Below the pieces are notes generated by a model. It was given only the letters and a program-made list of their open reading frames with translations, did no database searches and was not told the origin of the DNA. Positions 50,784 to 62,176 of a stretch of 64,000 nucleotides of DNA are shown here, piece after piece. This DNA is from Chaunax sp. Z400. Its lineage: Eukaryota; Chordata; Actinopteri; Lophiiformes; Chaunacidae. The position numbers were made by a program, and so were the translations under genes. Numbering within the stretch: the first letter of the stretch is position 1; each line of letters begins with the position of its first letter. Location: contig CM075192.1 in NCBI GenBank assembly GCA_037577475.1, positions 8,664,908 to 8,728,907 of the forward strand, written 5' to 3'.

Positions 50784-52959
50784 CTGCAGGGCAGAGAGAC
50801 AGAAATAGATGAATGGAGGATGAATGCAGCTGACTTAGAAGGGAGTTGTCATATTGAGCCATGATCTGCCATTATCTACTGTAAATATGAGCAAATAATA
50901 TACTGAGTTACGGTCATGGTAAAAAGGGCGTGTTCATCAAACTTCTTTCGATCTGATTTAATGTCCCTCATTAACTCCCATTATTACAGATGATTAACAC
51001 GAGAAAGCTCCAGTAATGTGTTCATTCCAACCATTTTGATATGCATCACTACATTGTGCCACCATCCATATGCATATCCTGACATACAGGTCAGTGTATG
51101 AATATTGGATTGCCATGCTAAGGGGATAGAAAGAGACCGTGGCAGACAGGAAGAGCCTGAAGCAGACTTGAGACAGGAAATGGGTAAGAAAACAAGGACA
51201 GATGGATGAATGAGAAAATGAGAGAAATAGATGACATATTGAAATGTTCCAGGTTGGGAGGTTGGGATTTCTTGTTTGGCTCTTTTGCTTGAGGGATAAG
51301 CAAGTTTTTCTATGCCTAGGTAACAGCAGACAAGGGAAAGGTGAAGGAAGAGTTGATGAACGGCACAAAGCAGAGGAGGCATGAGTGTGACGGGGCATGG
51401 ACATCTCCTGAAGGTTAATAGAGGTGTCAGAACCTTGTCCCCCCTGAGGTGGCAGCCTTCGCTTGGCAGGCCGTTGAGCCATCTAGTTTATGACAGCCTG
51501 AACAAGCCAGTTCTACCTTTCTGTCTGTCGGTCGCAAAGGCCAAGGACTCAGGCTGAGCATGAAGAAGATAAAAAGGAATGGTGTGGGAGGAAAGGCTGG
51601 TGACACTGGTATGTTTAAAGATGTCCGCTATGTTTAGAAGAGATCATAGGAAAACAAAAGGGAATCATACCGATGTGCATACAGGTATGAGGTATAATGG
51701 TAAGGTTTGAAAGACAGGTAGAGATTGGTCAGAAAACAATCATGTTTCAGTCTAAAACAATGATCAATGCTTCCATCATCTACAATCCCTGAGATCCTGA
51801 AGTGTACAAACCCTCTTCCTGTGTGACACTGTGAGGATCGGGCGAAAATCTCATTTCTAACAAACAAGCAAAAACATAACTTAGCCGGCCAAGAAAACTC
51901 TTGACTGGCTTCTAGAAATATCAAAGCTTATTCAAAGTCTATGGAAGTTTTGGGGCATACAGTATATATAGATAATACTTTATTAATATAATATAACTGC
52001 TATGATTGATTGTTATACTATGGTATGGATGAAACTCTGATGACTTGCCTGTGTGATTAGTACATGTCAAAAAGGCAGTCCACGTATTCAGTTCTCTAAC
52101 CTCTAACTATACCCTGAAACAGAAATGACATCCGGCTAATGAGTGTGGGTTTGGCAGTAGAGCATGGTAGAAGTCATTACCTCATAAGAACATGTAGCCA
52201 GTCTGTGTATTCCTACTAGAATGAAATGAAACTCTCCAGCCAGCCTTTGAGAATCAACTTGATACCATCATAGAAGGCTATTGGTGGACAGAACTGTTGA
52301 GGAGGATCTTAACAAGGAGGTGTTCATTCTAAAATATTACATAAAACTGTGGTTTTGTCTGCAGAACAACACGGTTTTGTTACCTTTTGTTAATTAAGTC
52401 TCTTTTTGATTTACTGTGCACAAGTATTACTGTGTTTTTCATTTTTATGTGGTGCGACGAAACCACCACAAGTCTAAGTCACAGCTACACTTCAAGAGAA
52501 AAAGAAAAAGCTTCTGTAAGAGGAAAAACGGATAAGAGGGAATTAGGCAGACCAGATAATGGATGCTCAGACAAAATGAGTGAATATGTCAGTGAATTAA
52601 AGAGCTGATAAGCAGGTAGGTATCAGACCAAGAGAAGACGGAGCATGAGTGCTCCACTCTGAAGACACCATTGGGTTACTGTACTGATACAGAGTCAGAG
52701 CACAGCGGGGCACGGGGAAGAAGTGGGAGGCCTGTTATCCCATGAGCTAACCTCCCATAAACCGGGAAATCCCAGAACGATTTGCTTGGTTACGCCAGCA
52801 TGTGGCTCTGCACCTCTGCTGCATGTTGAAAACAAGTTCTGTTCACAAATAGTCCATGTGAGTGAGGACAAGGCCAACGCGGAGCTCAGGACGAGCTATC
52901 AGGACATCACGAATGAGGTGATAGAGAGGGTTAGGGAGTTTTAAAGGGAGTGGAAAGAT

Positions 52960-53765
52960 GATCTCTGCAGCAGGGCAGCAGGAAATACTCTTCTGCAGGA
53001 ATGATGTGTGTGGTCTATCTGGAAAAGGTTGGCAGTAAGGAGCAACACAACAGCTCTGACCCGTCGAGGCACAGACTCCACAAGACCTCTGAGGGTGTGC
53101 TGTGATATCTGGCACCAAGATCCTTTAAGTCCTGTAAGCTGTGAGGCGGGGCCTCCATGGATCTGACTTGTTTGTCCAGCACATCCCACTAATGCCTGAT
53201 TGGATTGAGACGTGGGGAATTTGAAGACCACGTCAACACCTTGAACTCGTTGTGTTCATCAAATCATTCCACTGCTCGGTGGTCCAGTTCAGATGCTCAG
53301 GTGCCCATTGTAGGCACTTTTGGAGGTGGACAAAGGGCACTACGCAGCCTCATACGCAAACTGTGATGCGGTGTGTCTTCTGACACTATTAGAACCAGCA
53401 TCAACTTTTTCAGCAATTTGTGCTGATGTAGCTCTTCTGTGGGATTGACAACACGGGCTACCCTTCGCGCCCCGCGCACACCAATGAGCTTTGGGCACCA
53501 TTTACAGCAACACCCAACAAGACTGCAGTTTTGGAGATTCTGTGACCCAGTAGCCCTAGCCATCACAATTTGGCCACAGTAAAACTCACCCAGATCCTTA
53601 TGTTTGTCCATTTTTCCTGCTTCCAACACATCAACTTCGAAGGACAGAATGTTTACTTGCTGCCTAAAATATCCCACCCACAGACAGGTGACATATTATT
53701 GAGATGATCAATGTTATTCACTTCACCTCTGATTATGATTTGAGGCATAAAAACACCTGAAGGCC
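52960..53765 (-). mobile_element. Tc1-like transposon fossil with decayed transposase
   Basis: On the minus strand, from about 53615, it reads KDLGEFYCGQIVMARATGSQ, then LVGC, RRVARVVNPTEELHQHK and HSLRMRLRS. This matches the paired-type DNA-binding half of fish Tc1-like transposases (KDLSDFDKGQIVMAR...GCS...RLARVV...ATVAQI). Near 53010-53200 come frame-shifted traces of the C-terminus: LDKQ, RSMEAP, SWCQISQHTLRGLVESVPRR then VRAVV. The middle with most catalytic acidic residues is deleted. The 5' non-coding part (AATGTTATTCACTTCACCTC on the + strand) is recognisable. Confidence 0.88.
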
Positions 53766-54410
53766 TGTTGGTTGCTCTTTAAGTATAGGAGACAATTGTT
53801 GTCTGTTTTTTGTAAGTATTATTAAATAAATAAAAATCAGCTGTTTTGATGATGAGGAGAACTAAAAAGGGGATTAAATATTCCTCAGCAAAGCCAGAGC
53901 AAACTTAATCGCTACCTTAATTAAACTTCATATGTGATCACATCAGGAGGAAATTTTAATTAGGCAATGCCCTTTATTTATTTACTGTAAAGTTTAGGGC
54001 CATAATATTCAGATTCCTGAGCATTAAATAAAAGACACAGGCTTTTCTATAGTCGTCCTGTATCTTTAGTTATCCCTCTTGGGGCCTCATAAGCCTTTTG
54101 CGACTGGCCGTATAATTACCGGCTAAGTGTATTTTAATAGATCATTAGAGGCAGAGCTGTGAAAACGAGCCTATCATTACACATGCCCCTCAAGAGTGCC
54201 TGTATGTACGCTTGTGCATATGCACTCAAGCACATGCACAAACACAAACTAGAGAGTGCATGTGCACACCCACGCACACGAGAATGAAATCCCTATAATT
54301 GAGCAGCATGTTCACATCGTCACTGAAGACCAAGGTCACCAAAATATCCCTAGGATATGTCTGAGGGAAACTAATGTGGTGTTCATAGGCTTTCAGGGCT
54401 CAGACACTGA

Positions 54411-54470
54411 CACACACACACACGCACACGCACACGCACACACACACGCACACGCACGCACGCACACACA

Positions 54471-54551
<81 letters not shown>
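54411..54551. repeat. (CA)n/(CG) alternating purine-pyrimidine microsatellite
   Basis: About 141 bases of CACG/CACACG patterns (54411-54490) merging into pure CA. Strict purine-pyrimidine alternation with interspersed CG favours Z-DNA. Confidence 0.95.
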
Positions 54552-54554
<3 letters not shown>

Positions 54555-55982
54555 CACAAACATAGACTAAATCTCTCCATGTGAGCAATTAGGCACCCTT
54601 GCATACAAAATAATATTAAATAGGCGGTATAAAACAATAAAACAGTGCTTAGCAGAGGGCAGAGGACAGATGGTTGTCAGCAGTGGAGAAACTAAAAGGA
54701 AGAGTTGGATGGCAGAAGAGAGAAACCAACTGTCACCACTGAAGGGGTGAAAAGGGTAGAGGAGCAGAATGATGATGAGAAAGACAGAGAGAGGAAGAAA
54801 GAAAAATCAGAGAACTAGAATCAATGGAGAAAGAAGGTGGTGAGATATTAGCTGGCATAACTGGGAGCTTGAAAAGCAGTGGGGGGAGATGGGGTGACAA
54901 AGATGAGAGGGGCAGGAGGATGGGGAGGGTGGGGGAATGACAGCCTGGATGGGGCCCAGGACACCAGCTGTCACCCGGAGATCAAGCAGCATCAAGAACT
55001 TGAGTCGACCAACTAAAAACTGTTGCTTCACCTTCACAGTCCTGTGAAAACCTCGATCTGGAAGTCTTGGCGTTATTCTATTGTTTATTTCTGTGTCCTT
55101 CTTTTTATTCTTTCTGTCCCTTATTTTATATCATTTTATTTCCTTTACCCTTCAGCTTGCAGTGATTTCTCCTTTTCCCATAATGGACTTTTCACACATG
55201 CACACTCACCAACAGGATTGCCCAAATATGTGACCGTTCGGTGTTTATTGTGATATAGTCAGCTTGAGGAGTGAATAATTAGATCCCAGGAGGACTGACG
55301 CTGCTGATAGTGGGATACCTTGCCATGAACCCAATCCCTCCACCCCCTCCACACATACACACAGATATTTCTTTGTGGTGGTGCAAGACTATAAATCCAC
55401 CATCCTAAACAGGATACCCAAAATGAAGCAAAAACCTCCCTAAACCAGCCAGTGTCTCTTCGCTCTCCTCTTTGTCCATTTATCTCATCTCTTTAAACAG
55501 AATGGAAATAAATGCTGAGATTATTCTGTAGGTTCCAAAGATATCCACCGAATCAGGCTGCATCTCTGCTGCATGCAGTTACAACATCCTGCAACAGAAA
55601 TTATTTTCTTCTCTTGTTACATAATGCAAGTTTGATGGTAGCGGGAGTTTTGTTCTGAGTGCTACTTCATAGTGTCACTTACTTTGTATTGTGAATATGA
55701 AAAGTACTTCAATGAGTTTGAGACATCTTAACATATAGTCTGTTTTAAATACTTTGTGACAGCAGCATTAATAATAATGGAGTTTGCCTAAGTTGACGAC
55801 TACCAGTCAATCGTAGGAATGCTGAAATATTATCAAATGACGACAGACTGCCCTGTAGCTCATGTGACAAACATGTGACATGCTAGTGTTGGGAAATTTG
55901 GGCTGCACTTTCTCTGCCATTCTTGTTCAACTAGCTTGCTAGTGCATGTGTGGATTCTCATTCATCCAGGTCATGGTAATCA

Positions 55983-56762
55983 GAAGCAACAGGACTTCTA
56001 TTTAGGGTTTGAAGACGTTTCACCTCTCATCCCATAGGCCTCTTCAGTTCCAACTGACTGGTGGGTAGTTTCACATACATAATGCCCCAGTAGGCAAACA
56101 AACCACTTGTGTCCTCAATGACCCTAACAACCATAATGGGGATTTTTAAATTAACTGCAAATGTGCGACCTTAACGACTCTCTATAGCCACATTTCCACT
56201 GCCTAGTACCGGCTCTACTCGACTCGACATCAGGTACTTTTCTGCCGGTCGTTTTCCATTGCGGGATAGTATCTCCTCAGGGTACAGTAGATGGCGTTGT
56301 GCGAAACTGTCATGGCGTAGTCTTCAATGTGACACACACCTCTCGTCCACCTCTCGTGATCCTCTCATCAGCTGTTTAAGACAGGAACGTCTGCATCTTC
56401 TCAATATAGCAGCTGCAATAAAAAAGTTACAGTCGCTAAAGTAGCTTCGCTGTTTGAGTGTGGCAGCCATTGATTTGTGCTGAGCAGGATACTCTATGCA
56501 TGCTGGGCAGTGACTGATCGGTGGTCTGTAATGTTTCACGTGACCTTTTAGTACCTGTTCTGCTCACTTGGAACTGCAACAGAGGAGGTACTAAAAAAGT
56601 AGTACCAGGTACTTTTTACCTAATGGAAACGCAAAATAGGCGAGTTGAGTCAGGTCGAATGCAGTGGAAATGGGGCTAATGTGTTAACGACCTAAGAAGA
56701 GTTTAAATTTCTTGGATGAAGGTGAAACGTCTTCAAACCCTAAATAGAAGTCCAGTTGCTTC
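55983..56762. mobile_element. Element with 42-bp inverted ends, interrupted by a MITE
   Basis: Positions 55983-56024 and the reverse complement of 56721-56762 agree at 41 of 42 bases (core TTTAGGGTTTGAAGACGTTT). Weaker pairing continues inward (TCATCCCATAGG against TTGGATGA). The motif is common in fish intergenic DNA, but I cannot name the family. MITE family A copy 3 (56186-56677) sits inside. Confidence 0.7.
56186..56677. mobile_element. MITE family A, copy 3 (nested, inverted interior)
   Basis: It starts AGCCACATTTCCACTGCCTA and ends GCAGTGGAAATGGGGCT. Its interior matches copy 1 in reverse orientation: the GTAATGTTTCACGTGACC block (56529 on) corresponds to the GGTCACGTGAAACATTAC block of copy 1 (13865 on). 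The target duplication is not clean. Confidence 0.8.
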
Positions 56763-59153
56763 AGATTCAGCCTTCGAGGATTAGCTTGCTAATAGCTGTA
56801 ACAATATATAACTTAGTCTTGTGAATAAGTAATTAGTGCATAGTGTGTACAGATAGGCAGATACGTGGGTGGACAGAAAGGCTAATAAATTATTTCATTG
56901 GACAAAATGACATAATTGGCTTTTTATAGGCCTGGAAAGTTCATGGACACGAGATTTTTGTTTGATTTATTGATTACTGTCAGATATTAAGAGATCAGTA
57001 TAGTCACAAGCTAGTGGCCGTCATTGCTGGTAGATGATTAGAGTTTTTGCTCCTGCTGTAAGTTATGCTGATGATAGCACTGAGACTGAGCCAGAGAGTA
57101 AAGCTGTGGGATATAAAAATGAAACAATCTCATAAAAGATGCTAAAAAGCTTATAAAATAGATTTGAGGGACACTACTGTGTGGGTTAACCTTTTTTTTA
57201 ATGTTTTTTTCCCCCACAAGAATGACCCCCCTAACATAACACAGTCATAAGTCATTGGATCAGTTGTTATAAAAGTCCAAAAAGCAGTTAACTTACATAG
57301 TAAAGACATTTCTTTCTGTTGTGTAAAATGAGTCATTGATAAAGACAGAGTCGTCAGTGGTGACAATCATATTTGACATCACATTGAATCTCCTTCTTTT
57401 ACAGCCATGTAAAAGAAGACATGGACTCCTGGAGGCTGTGATTGAGTAACATTTCTGTAAATTGTATATTGATTTTGTAATGATAAAGAACTAATTAATG
57501 ATATCCCTCTTGTAATACTGGGGGATGGGCAAAATAGGCTATAAGCCTTAAGGTCTTCACTCTGTAATGAAATCCACCTCTAGTAGCAGACTGATTTGCC
57601 TTTAATAGCAGGATGTTTTTCATGTTTTTGGCAGTAAGTCATTTCATGCTTGCATCAATTGCATAAATTCAGGCTGAGCTCTCAGGCCTCCTCCAGCCTT
57701 TTAATTACGACGTGAATGTGGGATGGGAGGAGAAGAGGCATTACCAAATGTCAAGCCTGCAGACTTGTTTTGAACCTGTGCAAATAGCAAAATTGTCAAA
57801 GTGATTTACTGAATTTTCTGTTCATATCTGGAGAGGAAGACTAATAGGAGCTCCCCAAACGTCTCTTACAGATGCTGTCTGGATACTTCACTGTACTATA
57901 TCTGCATGGACTCTGCCAAAGCCATCCTTCTCACAACAGTCACTGATGTGTCATTTAAATCACAACCAGTGGCCAGCTAATTTGATTTGAAATGTCCACA
58001 AATTGAACATGCCATATATCTTAGTGCAGCATGCTCAGAATGATACATTAGTTTTGTTTAAAAGCATTTAATGGGCGTATACATCACAACAAACCGCCGT
58101 TGGAAACAAGTGACCAATTGTATTTCATTATTCATAGAATTACTGCAACGGCAACAGCCTATTTGTGAAGCAGAGACCTTATGCCCAGAATAATTCTTAG
58201 GTTGGTGGAGGACCAAACACCATGAATATTACAGACACTGGCATATGTGTGGAATCTGAAACCATCTATCTTTTCCAATAAGATACTCATTCAAATCCCA
58301 GCAGGATCTCATGGAGGAACATAACAGCTCAAAGCACATTAAACAAGTGAAAAGACGAAAAGCCTTCAAAGTAAAAAACAAACAAACAAACAATGTCTGT
58401 AAATTTCATATGAATGCATCTTTAAGTAGAAAAGCCTTGCATCCACAGAGTAGATTATTTTGTTTGGGGACAGAAAGAGGTTTCTGGACCTCTGAGACTG
58501 CAGAGCCGGCAACGGGTTGGAGGAGCGAGTGGCTGAAATACTGAGGGAGAGAAAAAATATATAGAGTGACAAGGTGCAGTAAATGGAGATAAGGCTCATC
58601 TCAGTGAAGACCTGAGTGTTTTACATCAACCACTTGAATGTCTCTCAAGTATCTCCTCAGCTTTGAGACTAAACATACTCTCTGTGCTGCAACTAGGAGA
58701 AGAATATCCTTGAAACAGGAGATTTCTTCTGTCTTGTTCTTGTTTTCTCAACTGTCTTGTTTAGATTTGCTTAAAATTATTTCCTAAAGATTTGATATCA
58801 CATATTTCCCTGATCAAAACAAACCAGGAACCACATTTAGTCTGTGCTGTTTAGCCAAGGTGATTTGAGTCTCCCTGGCTCAGTTTGCTAGTAGGTGAAT
58901 ATACATTAACAGAGGCTCATTGTGATCTTTTGTGCCACAAAGAGGGAGATTTTGCTGCATCATTCAGATTAATTTTTGTTTTCTGCTATGTCATCATAAC
59001 TTTGTATTCCCAGGTTTTAATGCTGGATATCTTCAAATGTTCTTGATTGACTTGGTGTATTGTGTCAGTAAGCTTCTTTTTTAACATTCATTTGCCCAAT
59101 TTTCTTTTACAGGAAATGATGAGTGTTTTCCTATAAAATCTGTGTGCTGCTTG

Positions 59154-59332
59154 AGGCACAGATAGCGCAGTGGTTGGAACGCGTGCCCCATGTACCGAGG
59201 CTGTCGTCCACTAGCGGTTGGTGCAGGTTCGATTTCGACCCGTGGCCATTTGCTGCATGTCTTCCCCCCCACTCTCTCTTCCACATTTCCTGTCAACTCT
59301 TCAGCTGTCCTATCAACAAAGACAAAAAATGT
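59154..59332 (+). mobile_element. tRNA-derived SINE
   Basis: It begins AGGCACAGATAGCGCAGTGG (A box TAGCGCAGTGG), then GCAGGTTCGATTTC (B box GGTTCGATTTC), then a body with CCACTCTCTCTTCCAC and a tail CTGTCCTATCAACAAAGACA. This order and wording is that of an abundant percomorph SINE with its LINE-like tail. Confidence 0.88.
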
Positions 59333-61402
59333 CTTGATGTATTTAATGACCTCACAGACCACAGCCGAAGACATCGTTACCTCCGCTTTTGCTGCTTTGT
59401 AGTTACTAGATATGACTAAATACTCCCACAGCCGTCACCATATTTGTTGTTGTTGAAACTTCACTGCCCCACTGCGGTTGTATCGATGTTGATGTAAAGG
59501 ACGTATGGAAGTATGTAGGCGATGACGGATAGATCATTTACGGATGGACGTATCCATTTACGTACTTAGAGGGAGCATAGATGGGCCTTTAGAAGAATCA
59601 CCTTCAGGTGCATCGTCATTAACTTACTGTAAAGTTAATTGTGGCAGCCCGGATGTGTTTGGTGGAGGGAGAGAGAGCTAATTATTCCAGGTGTTTTGTG
59701 TTATGAACTGATTGCTCTCTCTCCCTCATATATGGGCATGCGGTGGACCTGGAGAAGGGCTGCCGACTTGAGTCTGCCCGAGAGGGCAAAAAAAACCCTG
59801 TTCAAACAACAGTGTGTCTCACTGAGGGAACCCACAAGTGTGGTAGCAGAGTCCACTGCTTCTGATGACCTAATTTAACTACTACGACTCAATAACAGAC
59901 CTCATGTGCCCGTATGACAGAAAATTCCAGAGAAATTGCATTGAGGGAAATAAATAGTTTCATATTCCTTCATTAATCCTGATTGGACATGATCAGCTCA
60001 ATGAGCTGAGCTTGAACGTGTATTAAACTTCCTGCCTGTGTTTCTTTGTCTGGAAGATTGCTAATCAAAATTCAATAACAGTTAGGAGCTTCAATTAAAA
60101 TGAAAGCTTCATCCAACTGATTAAAAGAGAAAAGAGTCAGATGTGATATTTGCTCCAAATATCACTGGGTAAATGATGTGCTAAATGATATAAAGAATTA
60201 AAAAAGACATATGTGGATTTAAAAGCAGATGAACAAACACACCCAAATTTATAGTCTGATGGTTCGTTAAAGAGGTGTGGTCAGGGTAAGTGGAGTCACC
60301 AACCAACAGACTATCTTCTGCTTTTTTACATCAAGCATCTGAAGCAAAGAAAAATGCAGTGTCTGCAGCTGGAGCATCTGCATCATTGCAGCCACAGAGA
60401 TGCTGCTCATTTCTGCAATGGTGGAAACATTCCAATTAATATGGGCAATGTCACAAAGCAGGCGTGCGAGGTCTTTAAAAATGTAATTAACTGATGTGAG
60501 AAAATAATTCTTGACTTGTGGTGACTTTGTGTTGGCAAGTTATCAGTTTATTATACAGTAAATGGCAGGTATTAGATCAGAGAATGAGGAGGAGGAGGGA
60601 AAAAAAGGCCGGAATAGGAAGATGGAGAGGAAATAAGTAGGTTAGCAGTGTATAGATAAGGAAAGGAAAGGGAAAAGGAGGAAATGGGAGGGAGGAAGTA
60701 AAGGAAGGGATAGTGGTAGCTATAGGTGCACATGGGATTGTGGAATGATGGTGGGAGGAAGGCCACATAGAAAGTAAGTAAGATATGAAGTCAGCAACTT
60801 TCCTGTAGTAAGCTGTAACTAAAGCCCTGCGATTTGGAAGATAATAGGCTCTAATATAATTGTCAACACTGAGTCATCTGGTGGTAATAAGCCTGACACG
60901 TAGTAATCAATATGTCAGACTTCCACACACATCAGAGAAAGGTTCAAGTCTGAGAGGTACAGCACTAAGCTAAATGGTTTACCTACATCTGAACAAACAT
61001 CCAGACGTCTGGCTGATCTGTAAACATAAAAAGAGACTGGGGAACTCCAAACGTTAAATTTGATAGTAAACAAGTCTTTTCATTTGATGATACGGACAGG
61101 AGGCCTGACTCAAATGTAAAACACCTCAGCTTTGATTTCAGTTAAGCTCTCATTAAATATCAGAATGCTTTCTATCACACAAGTTCTCTTCATGAGTCCC
61201 GATCAATATGCACATTTTTTAACATGAGCTGACTTCATATCCCGACCTGTTAACCCTCCAAATTAGCCATAAATGATTAATGATTGCCCCTCATGAATAA
61301 TGATGAATGTCGATGCGTTGGCGTTGTTCTCTCTTAGAAAAAGGCAAAGTCAGAATCCAAGACTGAAAACACCGGTCCAAGGTTTTTCAAGAATTAAAGC
61401 AG

Positions 61403-61640
61403 CCACAGGTGAATCAGCTTCACCGGGGTCATCAACCACCGCTACCAGTGCTGGACTACAAGGGGGGATATATATCTTGCTGCTGCTCAGGACTGATGCC
61501 CTTCGATCTCAATCTCCCTGAAGAGTCAAAGTGCCAAAGACGTTTGAGACCAAAGACTTTCCAACATTATATCATTTGATGTAATCAACATTCTTATTTA
61601 CTTCAACCCCTTAGTCTCTCCTGATTGATATGTAATTCTA
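61403..61640. mobile_element. Unclassified repeat B, copy 3 (3' half)
   Basis: Shares AGCTTCACCGGGGTCATCA, GATATATATCTTGCTGCTGC, CCCTTCGATCTCAATCTCCC and the final CTCTCCTGATTGATATG with copy 1. The left half is missing. Confidence 0.7.
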
Positions 61641-62137
61641 AGTAAAGTAAGTTGACACGTCTGTATTACATATAAATAGCAAGCAGATATGCTTTGGTGA
61701 AACACACTTGTTGTGACATAATAATGACAGAGTTTGTATTCCAGCTGGATGCAGCTACGTATTGTCACCATCCACGTAGCCTATTACCTTTTCTATTACT
61801 CAGTTGATTGATTCTCTAACTCTGTGTCCAAACAGGGAAATATGAACTTTACATAAGCTGTGGAGGGGAATTAATTAAATCCCAATCATTTTCACAGTCA
61901 CAGTCGTTGCCCTCTAAAGCAGTTTGACTGACAAGACCTTCTTTTATTGCACACCAGGGATGGAGGGTAAGGTTGATGTGAAGAGTTTTTCCCTCCTCTA
62001 TTTTAAAGGGAGGCCCCTTTCATTCATTCACAATCACAGATATGGGAAAAGAAATTTTATCAGAACAATAAACTTGTGAAATTGAATTCTGTGTCACCGT
62101 GACAACATAGCTATCAACGCCAGACACACTTTGAGAG

Positions 62138-62142
<5 letters not shown>

Positions 62143-62172
<30 letters not shown>
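62143..62172. repeat. (GA)n microsatellite
   Basis: About 15 GA units in an otherwise non-repetitive stretch. Confidence 0.95.

Positions 62173-62176
<4 letters not shown>

Noticed and set aside
50984..51482. 132- and 162-aa overlapping minus-strand frames
   Set aside because: Overlapping frames over the same purine-rich DNA, no motif, and directly upstream of a real acceptor; chance frames.
59440..59600. Possible MITE with ACGTATGG / CGTATCCATTTACG arms
   Set aside because: Suggestive short inverted words but no clear boundaries; left unannotated.
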